Assembly: GCA_910585995.1 (NCBI GenBank)
Contig: CAJUGG010000011.1
Coordinates: 1 to 27,630 of the forward strand
DNA length: 27,630 nt
Reading direction: 5' to 3'
Origin: an uncultured Lachnospiraceae bacterium
GTDB taxonomy: Bacteria; Bacillota; Clostridia; Lachnospirales; Lachnospiraceae
In this document: piece after piece, positions 21,723 to 27,630 of the stretch
How positions within the stretch are numbered: the first letter of the stretch is position 1
Layout of the letters: every line of letters starts with the position of its first letter
The notes under the pieces: model-generated
Seen by the model: only the letters and a program-made list of their open reading frames with translations
Told to the model about the DNA's origin: nothing
The model's database searches: none
Made by a program: the position numbers and the translations under genes

Positions 21723-21797
21723 AAATCTCACAACAAAGCCAAACAGCACAATTTGTAACCGACAGATTAGAATATTTTATGGAGGAGCATATTTGCA

Positions 21798-22022
21798 ATG
21801 AGAGAGACAAGAATTAAACTCAATGTGAACGATGTGAGTGACTTTGTAAAAGCGGCAGCAGAGTGTGACTTTGACATTGATTTGAAGTACAACCGGATTT
21901 TGATTGATGCAAAATCCATCCTTGGTGTGATGAGTATGGATTTGAACCATGTACTGACTGTGAAATGCTATGGAGAGAACGAGGCATTTGAGAACTTTTT
22001 GCAAAAGTACGCAGTCGCTTAA
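21798..22022 (+). CDS. HPr-like protein lacking the active-site histidine
   Basis: 74 residues, ATG preceded by TGGAGGAG. The fold signature of HPr is clear in the second half: KYNRILIDAKSILGVMSMDL, where S40 corresponds to the HPr-kinase-regulated Ser46, and a C-terminal helix NEAFENFLQKY. HPr should carry GLHARP around residue 15; here the equivalent region is NDVSDFVKAAAECDFDI with no histidine, so it cannot relay phosphate in the PTS. Like Bacillus Crh, which has Gln there, it may act only as a Ser-phosphorylated regulator, for example of CcpA-type proteins (inference). It is monocistronic, with its own promoter and terminator. Confidence 0.85.
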   Translation: MRETRIKLNVNDVSDFVKAAAECDFDIDLKYNRILIDAKSILGVMSMDLNHVLTVKCYGENEAFENFLQKYAVA

Positions 22023-22068
22023 GATTGACAGTTTTCTATTTTTTGTACCCCATAAATACCCCCTTTGA

Positions 22069-22095
22069 AGACAGTTCTTCGGAACTGTCTTTTTT
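22069..22095 (+). terminator. Terminator after the HPr-like gene
   Basis: AGACAGTTC (22069-22077), a TTCG tetraloop and GAACTGTCT (22082-22090) followed by TTTTT: a textbook intrinsic terminator. Confidence 0.95.
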
Positions 22096-22103
22096 AGTTC
22101 TTC

Positions 22104-22131
22104 TTGACATTTTGAAAAGGCGTGCTATACT
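22104..22131 (+). promoter_or_regulatory. Promoter of queT
   Basis: TTGACA (22104-22109), 16 nt, TATACT (22126-22131). It drives an approximately 95-nt leader containing the preQ1 aptamer. Confidence 0.85.
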
Positions 22132-22181
22132 GGATAAGTCGTGAAGTACAGCGGTGTGGTGCTTGGCGGCGATTGCTCAAT

Positions 22182-22224
22182 GGTCAGTTCGAGACCTTCC
22201 TGACCTAAAACAAAACTAAAGGAG
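22182..22224 (+). promoter_or_regulatory. PreQ1-I riboswitch upstream of queT
   Basis: GGTCAG (22182-22187) pairs with CTGACC (22200-22205). The loop starts TTC and holds the ACCTTC pattern, and an A-rich tail TAAAACAAAACTAAAGG follows, the arrangement of class I preQ1 aptamers. CCTT in the loop can pair with AAGG of the ribosome binding site (a pseudoknot), so ligand binding would hide the Shine-Dalgarno and lower translation of the preQ1 transporter. Confidence 0.75.
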
Positions 22225-22234
22225 ACAACAGAAT

Positions 22235-22726
22235 ATGAAAGAGAACAAGGTAGTATTTCTCACCCAGGCTGCATTGATTGCGGCTGTCTATGTGGTACTT
22301 TGTGTGGCATTTGCGCCCATCAGCTATGGAGAGGTGCAGGTGCGTGTGGCGGAAGCGTTGGTGATTCTTCCCTTTTTTACGCCGGCTGCGATTCCAGGAC
22401 TTTTCGTTGGATGTTTTTTGTCTAATCTCATCGGAGGCTCTGTATTGTTGGACGTGTTGTGCGGAAGCTTGGCCACTCTTCTAGGAGCTGTGGGTTCTTA
22501 TTATCTGAGAAAGAGTAAGATCTTGGTATTGCTTCCTCCAATCGTGTCCAATACGCTGATCGTTCCGTGGGTGCTGCGGTATGGGTATGGAGTGCCGCTT
22601 CCGATTCCTCTGATGATGCTGACTGTGGGGATCGGCGAAGTGATCGCGGTCGCTGGACTGGGAAGTGTGCTTTTGCAGGTATTGATGCGTTACAGACATG
22701 TGGTATTTCGAAAAGAATATGTATAA
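22235..22726 (+). CDS. queT: QueT-type queuosine precursor (preQ1) transporter S-component
   Basis: 163 residues; AAGGAG 8 nt before the ATG. It starts TQAALIAAVYVVLCVAFAPISYGEVQVRVAEALVILPFF, the QueT (DUF988) N-terminus, and has about five membrane helices, ending IGEVIAVAGLGSVLLQVLM. It acts as the substrate-binding subunit of an energy-coupling-factor transporter, so the ATPase and T subunit must be encoded elsewhere. The preceding preQ1-like aptamer agrees with the assignment. Monocistronic. Confidence 0.92.
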   Translation: MKENKVVFLTQAALIAAVYVVLCVAFAPISYGEVQVRVAEALVILPFFTPAAIPGLFVGCFLSNLIGGSVLLDVLCGSLATLLGAVGSYYLRKSKILVLLPPIVSNTLIVPWVLRYGYGVPLPIPLMMLTVGIGEVIAVAGLGSVLLQVLMRYRHVVFRKEYV

Positions 22727-22730
22727 AGTG

Positions 22731-22773
22731 CAGCACGCGGCGCAAAATGGGGCCGCGTGCTGTATTTATTTTT
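22731..22773. terminator. Terminator after queT
   Basis: CAGCACGCGGC (22731-22741) pairs with GCCGCGTGCTG (22752-22762), followed by TATTTATTTTTT. It overlaps the end of the convergent spoVAE-type gene. Confidence 0.9.
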
Positions 22774-23122
22774 TCATTTTGGAATCAAAGCTCAGGCTGG
22801 CCAGATATCCGAATACCAGTGCGGCGCAGATGCCGGCTGCGCTGGCAGTAAAACCTCCTTTAAAGATACCAATCAGTCCGTCGGTATCGACGGCTTCTTT
22901 GATACCTTTCCATAAGGTATTGCCAAAGCCCAGCAGCGGAACGCTGGCTCCGGCGCCGGCGTATTCCTGGAATGGTTCATAGATCCCAACCGCGCCTAAG
23001 ATGACACCGCTGCAGACCAAAAGGACCATAATACGTCCGGGCATCAGTTTGGTTTTTTCCATTAAGATCTGGACCAGAGCACAGATCAGACCGCCAACCC
23101 AAAAAGCATTAAGATAAGCCAT
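22766..23122 (-). CDS. spoVAE: SpoVAE-type (SpoVAEb) sporulation membrane protein, orphan
   Basis: The ATG at 23122 (118 residues) has AAGGAG 8 nt upstream; the GTG at 23131 is inside that signal. Four membrane helices and the family pattern are evident: FWVGGLICALVQILMEKTKL, GRIMVLLVCSGVILGAVGIY, EPFQEYAGAGASVPLLGFG, GLIGIFKGGFTASAAGICAA. SpoVA proteins form the channel that moves dipicolinic acid into the forespore and out during germination. It is usually encoded in a spoVAC-spoVAD-spoVAE cluster; neither partner is adjacent here. No sigma-G-type promoter was recognised. Confidence 0.92.
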   Translation of the reverse strand: MAYLNAFWVGGLICALVQILMEKTKLMPGRIMVLLVCSGVILGAVGIYEPFQEYAGAGASVPLLGFGNTLWKGIKEAVDTDGLIGIFKGGFTASAAGICAALVFGYLASLSFDSKMKK

Positions 23123-23189
23123 ATAAATCACTCCTTTTTCACAGTTTCTGCGATTTCTAAAAAAATATACAATTTTTTTAAAAAAGTGC

Positions 23190-23218
23190 TTGCATTTTAA
23201 AATAAGCTATGGTATAGT
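23190..23218 (+). promoter_or_regulatory. Promoter of tRNA-Glu
   Basis: TTGCAT (23190-23195), 17 nt, TATAGT (23213-23218), 23 bp before the tRNA. Confidence 0.75.
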
Positions 23219-23240
23219 AAGCAAGTCGGCAGGACAACAT

Positions 23241-23312
23241 GGTAGATTGGTCAAGGGGTTAAGACGCCGCCCTCTCACGGCGGAAACAGGGGTTCGATTC
23301 CCCTATCTACTG
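23241..23312 (+). tRNA. tRNA-Glu, anticodon CTC
   Basis: The acceptor stem is GGTAGAT/ATCTACT. The D arm has GGTC...GAC with the AAGGGGTTAA loop, and the anticodon stem CCGCC/GGCGG encloses CTCTCAC, so the anticodon is CTC (23274-23276), reading GAG. The T arm is AGGGG-TTCGATT-CCCCT. CCA is not encoded. It is a solitary tRNA with its own promoter and terminator. Confidence 0.95.
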
Positions 23313-23320
23313 CTGAACTG

Positions 23321-23353
23321 GGAACATTGTAAGATACAATGTTCCTTTTTTTT
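23321..23353 (+). terminator. Terminator after tRNA-Glu
   Basis: GGAACATTGTA (23321-23331) pairs with TACAATGTTCC (23335-23345), followed by eight T residues. Confidence 0.95.
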
Positions 23354-23459
23354 GCCTGAAACAGTATGAGAAGCTATGTTGGCAAGTTGTAATTGTAAAA
23401 TCTATGAAAGTTCGCTATACTGAGAGAAAGTGAGAGGGAAGAGAAAAGGGGGGAAGACT

Positions 23460-25148
23460 GTGGCCAGAACAATTAGTATTGGATGTCAAAACTATGAGAC
23501 GATCCGGGAAAATGGATATTTTTACATTGATAAGACAGTATTTATCCGGGAATGGTGGGAGCGTGGGGACAGTGTGACACTGATTACACGACCGAGAAGA
23601 TTTGGAAAGACCCTTACGATGAGCATGACGGAGCAGTTTTTCTCTGTAAATTATGTTAAGAGGAGCGAATTATTTGAAGGACTTTCTGTTTGGGAGGATG
23701 AAAAGTTTCGAAAATTGCAGGGGACGTATCCGGTTATCAGTTTGTCTTTTGCCAGTCTCAAGGAGCAATGCTATGAGACTACTCGTGGGAAGATCTGCCA
23801 GGTGATTTCTAATCTTTATTCTCAGTATGATTTCCTGTTAAGAGAGAATTTTATAAATGAGAGAGAAAAAGAATTTTTTAATTCTGTGGCTGAGGATATG
23901 AATGATGCAACAGCTACTCTTTCCCTACATCAATTGTCTCTGTATTTGTCTCGATATTACGGAAAAAATGTAATTATTTTACTGGATGAATACGATACTC
24001 CCATGCAGGAGGCATATGTGAATGGCTATTGGGAGGAGTTGGCGGCATTTACCAGAAGTCTTTTTAATGCCACTTTTAAGACCAATCCGTATCTGGAACG
24101 TGGGATTATGACGGGCATTACCAGAGTGAGCAGGGAATCTATTTTTTCCGATCTGAACAACCTAAAGGTTGTGACAACCACATCTGATGAGTATAGTGAC
24201 TGTTTTGGATTTACGGAGGAAGAGGTCTTTGCGGCACTGGAAGAGTTTGAGCTGCCGCAGCGAAAACAGGAGGTAAAAAGATGGTATGATGGTTTTGCGT
24301 TTGGAAACCGGTCAGAGATTTATAACCCCTGGTCCATCCTGAATTATCTGGATACAAAGCGGTTGGGAGTCTACTGGGCCAATTCCAGTTCCAACAGCCT
24401 GATTGGAAAGCTGATCCGGGAGGGAAATCAAGAGATTAAGAAGGACTTTGAGCATCTGTTAAAAGGTGGGGTTCTTCAGGTGGAGATTGACGAGCAACTG
24501 GTGTACGGAGAACTGCATCTTAAGAGTAATTCTATCTGGAGTCTGTTGCTTGCAAGCGGTTATCTGAAGACGCTGCAAGTGGATTTTACGGAGGAAAGCG
24601 GACGCTGGATCTACAGTCTGGCGTTGACCAATAAAGAGGTAGGGATTATGTTTGCTGGCATGATACGCGGATGGTTTTCGAGATCCGATGGAAGCTATCA
24701 TGAATTTATCAAAGCATTTCTGAAACATGATCTGAAAGCGATGAATGTCTATATGAATCGGGTGACACTTACGACGTTCAGCTATTTTGATACAGGAAAG
24801 CGTCCGTCTGGAATGGAGCCGGAGCGGTTCTATCATGGCTTTGTGCTGGGGCTTTTGGTGGAACTTACGGATCGCTATGTGCTGACTTCTAACCGGGAAA
24901 GCGGATTTGGAAGGTATGATGTGATGCTGGAACCAAAAAATACACAGGATGATGCGATGATCCTGGAGTTTAAAGTACAAGATGAAGAAGAGGAAAATGA
25001 GCTTTCTGACACCGTACAGGCAGCTTTGAAGCAGATCGAAGAACAGCAGTATGAGGCGTCTCTTTTAGCAAAGGGGATATCCAAAGAACGTATCCGAATA
25101 TATGTCTTTGCATTCAGCGGCACAAAAGTGCTGATTGGGACAAGATGA
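23460..25148 (+). CDS. AAA-ATPase-like / PD-(D/E)XK nuclease superfamily protein
   Basis: GTG at 23460 (562 residues) after AAGGGGGG; the resulting MARTISIGCQNYETIRENGY fits the usual start of this family, so the GTG at 23430 is unlikely. The N-terminal AAA_ATPase-like domain has the P-loop R44PRRFGKT and Walker B ILLDEYD (D176-D179). The C-terminus carries a DUF1703-type PDDEXK domain: D487 in GRYDVML and E503-F-K505 in MILEFKV, followed by the conserved glutamine helix KQIEEQQY. Such proteins occur in many copies in Lachnospiraceae and Bacteroidetes; a role in mobile-element biology or defence is often suggested but unproven. It stands alone, after a tRNA terminator. Confidence 0.93.
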   Translation: MARTISIGCQNYETIRENGYFYIDKTVFIREWWERGDSVTLITRPRRFGKTLTMSMTEQFFSVNYVKRSELFEGLSVWEDEKFRKLQGTYPVISLSFASLKEQCYETTRGKICQVISNLYSQYDFLLRENFINEREKEFFNSVAEDMNDATATLSLHQLSLYLSRYYGKNVIILLDEYDTPMQEAYVNGYWEELAAFTRSLFNATFKTNPYLERGIMTGITRVSRESIFSDLNNLKVVTTTSDEYSDCFGFTEEEVFAALEEFELPQRKQEVKRWYDGFAFGNRSEIYNPWSILNYLDTKRLGVYWANSSSNSLIGKLIREGNQEIKKDFEHLLKGGVLQVEIDEQLVYGELHLKSNSIWSLLLASGYLKTLQVDFTEESGRWIYSLALTNKEVGIMFAGMIRGWFSRSDGSYHEFIKAFLKHDLKAMNVYMNRVTLTTFSYFDTGKRPSGMEPERFYHGFVLGLLVELTDRYVLTSNRESGFGRYDVMLEPKNTQDDAMILEFKVQDEEEENELSDTVQAALKQIEEQQYEASLLAKGISKERIRIYVFAFSGTKVLIGTR

Positions 25149-25157
25149 ATATGATTC

Positions 25158-25186
25158 TTGTTTTTAGGGAAAGGTTTTGCTATAAT
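25158..25186 (+). promoter_or_regulatory. Promoter before the zinc-ribbon/DegV genes
   Basis: TTGTTT (25158-25163), 17 nt, TATAAT (25181-25186); the -35 is weak and the -10 perfect. It starts 10 bp after the preceding stop codon. Confidence 0.65.
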
Positions 25187-25214
25187 GGGGATAATTGTGG
25201 GATGGAGGTATCAG

Positions 25215-25547
25215 ATGAAAGCATTAGCTGGGATACTCACGTCGATTATTACGACGCTTGTCATCATGTGGATGCAGAGTACAAAAGATAAAAAAGAAAA
25301 GAAAAACGAGCGTCCTCAGATTCATGGAAGTACCGTGGTCAGAGCCGTAACAAAAGAGACACCAGTGTCGGTTCGCGCACAGGAGGCAGAGCGCGGGCAG
25401 CAGATCTTTGGGGAGAGGGAGGAGTATGGAAAGACGCTTCCGGCAGGAAAGAAGCGCGTACTTTGTCCTTATTGTAATACAATGAATATCGTTCCGGAGG
25501 GGACGACCGTACCATATTCTTGTCATTTTTGTTGGAAAATATTATAG
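25215..25547 (+). CDS. Small membrane-anchored zinc-ribbon protein
   Basis: The ATG at 25215 (110 residues) follows GGAGG at 7 nt. One N-terminal membrane helix (ALAGILTSIITTLVIMWM), a basic stretch (KDKKEKKNERP), a disordered linker and a C-terminal four-cysteine ribbon (CPYCNT ... CHFC) are visible. I do not recognise a named family. It is probably co-transcribed with the DegV gene 22 bp downstream. Confidence 0.8.
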   Translation: MKALAGILTSIITTLVIMWMQSTKDKKEKKNERPQIHGSTVVRAVTKETPVSVRAQEAERGQQIFGEREEYGKTLPAGKKRVLCPYCNTMNIVPEGTTVPYSCHFCWKIL

Positions 25548-25568
25548 AAAAGGATAGATGAGAAACGT

Positions 25569-26429
25569 ATGAGCAAGATAGCGATCGTAGCGGACAGTAA
25601 CAGTGGAATCAGCCAAAAGATGGCCAAGGAGATGGGGATCTATATTCTTCCTATGCCTTTTTTGATTGATGGGAAGGAATATCTGGATGGAGTAGATCTG
25701 TTTACAAAAGAATTTTATGAATATTTGGAAAAGGATGCGGAAGTATCGACTTCTCAGCCTTCCCCGGAGTCTATTATGCAGCTTTGGGATGAACTTTTGA
25801 AGGAATATGATGAAATTGTTCATATTCCGATGTCCAGCGGATTAAGCGGAAGCTGTCAGACAGCAAAGATGTTGGCAGAGGATTATGACGGCAAAGTGGA
25901 AGTAGTCAACAACCAGAGGATCTCGATTACGCAGGTGCACTCTGTGCTGGATGCGCAGAACTTGGTGAAGGCAGGAAAAAGTGCCAAAGAGATCCGCGAG
26001 ATTTTAGAAGATGAAGGACTGCAGGCAAGTATCTATATTACCCTGACAACGTTAAAATATCTGAAAAAAGGCGGAAGAATCACGCCTGCCGCCGCTGCGC
26101 TTGGGACGATGCTACGGTTAAAACCTGTGCTTCAGATACAGGGAGAAAAGCTGGATGCTTTTAGCAAGGTCAGAACGATGAGTGCAGCTAAACGGGTTAT
26201 GATCGATGCGATTCACAGTGATCTGGAGAAACGATTTGCAGGCTGCAGGATGCGTCTGGCGATTGCGCATACCAATAATGAGGCAGCGGCCATGGAATTT
26301 AAAAAAGAGATTGAAGCAGAATTTCCAGGTTATACGGATATTTTGATGGATGAGTTGTCTTTAAGTGTTGCGTGTCATATCGGAGATGGCGCTTTGGCTG
26401 TCGCTGTTTCGAAAATTGTGGAAATATAG
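25569..26429 (+). CDS. DegV family fatty-acid-binding protein
   Basis: 286 residues. It opens SKIAIVADSNSGISQKMAKE, followed by STSQPSP (the lid and phosphate-relay loop), HIPMSSGLSGSCQTAKM, and LTTLKYLKKGGRITPAAAALG, all DegV/FakB landmarks. FakB-type proteins bind an acyl chain and present it to fatty acid kinase FakA for phosphorylation. The acyl specificity cannot be judged here and fakA is not in the window. The next gene starts 16 nt after its stop, so an operon is likely. Confidence 0.93.
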   Translation: MSKIAIVADSNSGISQKMAKEMGIYILPMPFLIDGKEYLDGVDLFTKEFYEYLEKDAEVSTSQPSPESIMQLWDELLKEYDEIVHIPMSSGLSGSCQTAKMLAEDYDGKVEVVNNQRISITQVHSVLDAQNLVKAGKSAKEIREILEDEGLQASIYITLTTLKYLKKGGRITPAAAALGTMLRLKPVLQIQGEKLDAFSKVRTMSAAKRVMIDAIHSDLEKRFAGCRMRLAIAHTNNEAAAMEFKKEIEAEFPGYTDILMDELSLSVACHIGDGALAVAVSKIVEI

Positions 26430-26444
26430 GGGAGATGAGATTAC

Positions 26445-27630
26445 TTGGATAAGTATGAATATCATCTGAAAGTGGATCAGATCGAGAAACTGATGAAAAA
26501 AAAGGATTATGAGACGGCGTCGCAGATTGCGGATACGATAGACTGGCGCCGTGTGAAAGATCTGAATGTATTGTATGTAGTAAGTGAAGTATATGAGAAG
26601 ACCAAACGGTATGAAGACTGTATGGAAATCTTAAGTATTGCGTATGACAGGGCGCCCGTTGGGCGCCTGGTGCTGTATAAGATGACAGAAATAGCGATCA
26701 AGATGGGAGACCTTGAGGAGGCGCGTGCGCTCTATCAGGATTTTGTGAAGGTGGCTCCTCATGATCAGAGTCGTTTTATTCTAAAATATCAGATTTATCG
26801 TGACCGTGGTTCTAGTCTGGAAGATCAGATAAAAATCCTAAAAGAATATAAGACACATGAATATCAGGAAAAATGGGCATATGAGCTGGCTTCGCTGTAC
26901 GCACAGGCCGGGATGGAGAGAGAGTGCGTCCAGGAGTGTGACGAGCTGATTTTGTGGTTTAGTGAAGGGGAATATGTTGCGAAAGCGTTAGAGCTAAAAC
27001 AACAATATGAGCCTCTGACGGCGTCTCAGCAGATGAAATATCAGCAGGAACAAAACCGAGCGATACAGGGAAAGATCTCCTTGAAAGAGACAGAAGTCCC
27101 CGCTTTTGATGAGGACAAGTTCAACACGACTAACCTGCAGGCGGAGTTGGCTGCCAATGTGGGAGAACTTCTTTTGGAAGATGCCACCATAGAGATTCCG
27201 GATCTTGTACAAGAGAAAAAACCGGGGGATATGACTTCCGAGATTGAGCTGGAAGAGTTGGTCTTTCCAGGAGAGATGAAAGCAAAAGAACAGATCTGGG
27301 GGACAGAAGAGCCTGCACCTGTGCCAGAAGATAAACCAAAGTTTATATTGGAAGAGATTGCGCTGCCGGAAGAAAAGCCAGAGCTGGTGATCGAAGATTT
27401 TCCGCCATTGGGAGAGGAAGAGCCGGAGGCGGAAGAAGAGCCAGAGCTGGTGATCAAGGACTTCCCGCCACTGGAAGGAGAAGCGCCGGAAGTGAAAGAA
27501 GAACCAGAGCTGGTGATCGAGGATTTTCCATCATTGAGAGAAGAAGAGGCGGAAGAGGAAGCAGAGCTGGTGATCGAGGATTTTCCGCCATTGGGAGAGG
27601 AAGAGCCAGAAGCGGAAAAAGAACCAGAGC
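26445..27630 (+). CDS. Tetratricopeptide-repeat protein with acidic 21-residue repeats, 3' end outside window
   Basis: The TTG at 26445 is the best start (GGGGAGATGAG upstream; MDKYEYHLKVDQIEKLMKKK) and the frame stays open to the window end (395 codons). Residues 1-190 are helical TPR-like repeats: DYETASQIADTIDWRRVKDL, RYEDCMEILSIAYDRAP, DLEEARALYQDFVKVAP, EKWAYELASLYAQAGMERE. After a linker, a Glu/Pro-rich tail contains tandem copies of PELVIEDFPPLGEEE. From memory, related Lachnospiraceae proteins continue into a further C-terminal domain that cannot be seen here. Function unknown; probably a scaffold. Confidence 0.85.
   Translation, partial: MDKYEYHLKVDQIEKLMKKKDYETASQIADTIDWRRVKDLNVLYVVSEVYEKTKRYEDCMEILSIAYDRAPVGRLVLYKMTEIAIKMGDLEEARALYQDFVKVAPHDQSRFILKYQIYRDRGSSLEDQIKILKEYKTHEYQEKWAYELASLYAQAGMERECVQECDELILWFSEGEYVAKALELKQQYEPLTASQQMKYQQEQNRAIQGKISLKETEVPAFDEDKFNTTNLQAELAANVGELLLEDATIEIPDLVQEKKPGDMTSEIELEELVFPGEMKAKEQIWGTEEPAPVPEDKPKFILEEIALPEEKPELVIEDFPPLGEEEPEAEEEPELVIKDFPPLEGEAPEVKEEPELVIEDFPSLREEEAEEEAELVIEDFPPLGEEEPEAEKEPE
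27381..27630 (+). repeat. 63-bp in-frame tandem repeats in the TPR gene
   Basis: GAGCTGGTGATC begins units at 27381, 27444, 27507 and 27564, and the start of a fifth (GAGC) is at 27627. The spacing is 63, 63, 57 and 63 bp, so the third unit lost two codons. Each encodes a variant of ELVIEDFPPLGEEEPEAEEEP. Confidence 0.85.

Noticed and set aside
23241..23459. tRNA-Glu as an attachment site for an integrated element
   Set aside because: No integrase lies downstream and I found no direct repeat of the tRNA 3' end in the window.

Overview
The window looks like a chromosomal piece from a spore-forming gut Firmicute, most likely a member of Lachnospiraceae. I infer this from an orphan spoVAE-type gene, a DUF3990/DUF3791 pair, an AAA-ATPase-like/PDDEXK protein, the TIGR03916/TIGR03915 pair, canonical TTGACA/TATAAT promoters with AAGGAG-type ribosome binding sites, and frequent GTG/TTG starts. 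No species call is possible from sequence alone.

Region 1 (1-7261), visibly more AT-rich than the rest, is a phase-variable type I restriction-modification locus. It holds the 3' part of an expressed hsdS, an ADP-ribosyltransferase-fold/DUF3791 gene pair, a tyrosine recombinase, a second hsdS half gene, a silent hsdS cassette on the opposite strand, and hsdR. Four copies of a short site (ATAAACGATAATTTA, core AAACGATAATTTA), two in each orientation, all encode the same (I)NDNL peptide in frame. Recombination between opposed copies would exchange HsdS target-recognition domains. One predicted inversion creates a complete HsdS of about 370 residues. hsdM is not in the window and probably lies upstream.

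Region 2 (7262-13786) is a mixed set of redox and housekeeping genes: a 2x[4Fe-4S] nitroreductase; a BlaI-type repressor fused to a membrane segment and an outer domain, with its own promoter and operator pair; a Cu/Zn-SOD-like protein; a flavodoxin under a MerR-type promoter; a shortened cis-prenyltransferase; a DUF1653 protein; an Mrp/NBP35 Fe-S carrier; and a YdcF-like DUF218 membrane protein.

Region 3 (13787-18491) is a compact phosphonate operon. A good promoter is followed by a leader with mutually exclusive hairpins. Then come a three-domain nucleotidyltransferase/cytidylyltransferase-like/PEP mutase fusion, phosphonopyruvate decarboxylase and an iron-dependent phosphonoacetaldehyde reductase. 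With no aminotransferase present, the expected product is 2-hydroxyethylphosphonate, probably nucleotide-activated and attached to a surface polymer or lipid. Directly after the last gene is a 222-nt near-perfect palindrome followed by a strong G-quadruplex motif.

Region 4 (18492-23353) has an XRE regulator with its membrane partner; a radical SAM/TIGR03915 DNA-repair pair behind a promoter whose spacer is a LexA (SOS) box; an HPr-like protein lacking the phosphorylatable histidine; a preQ1-I riboswitch controlling queT; an orphan spoVAE; and tRNA-Glu(CTC).

Region 5 (23354-27630) has an AAA-ATPase-like/PDDEXK protein, a small membrane zinc-ribbon protein, a DegV fatty-acid-binding protein and the N-terminal part of a TPR protein with 21-residue acidic repeats running off the window.
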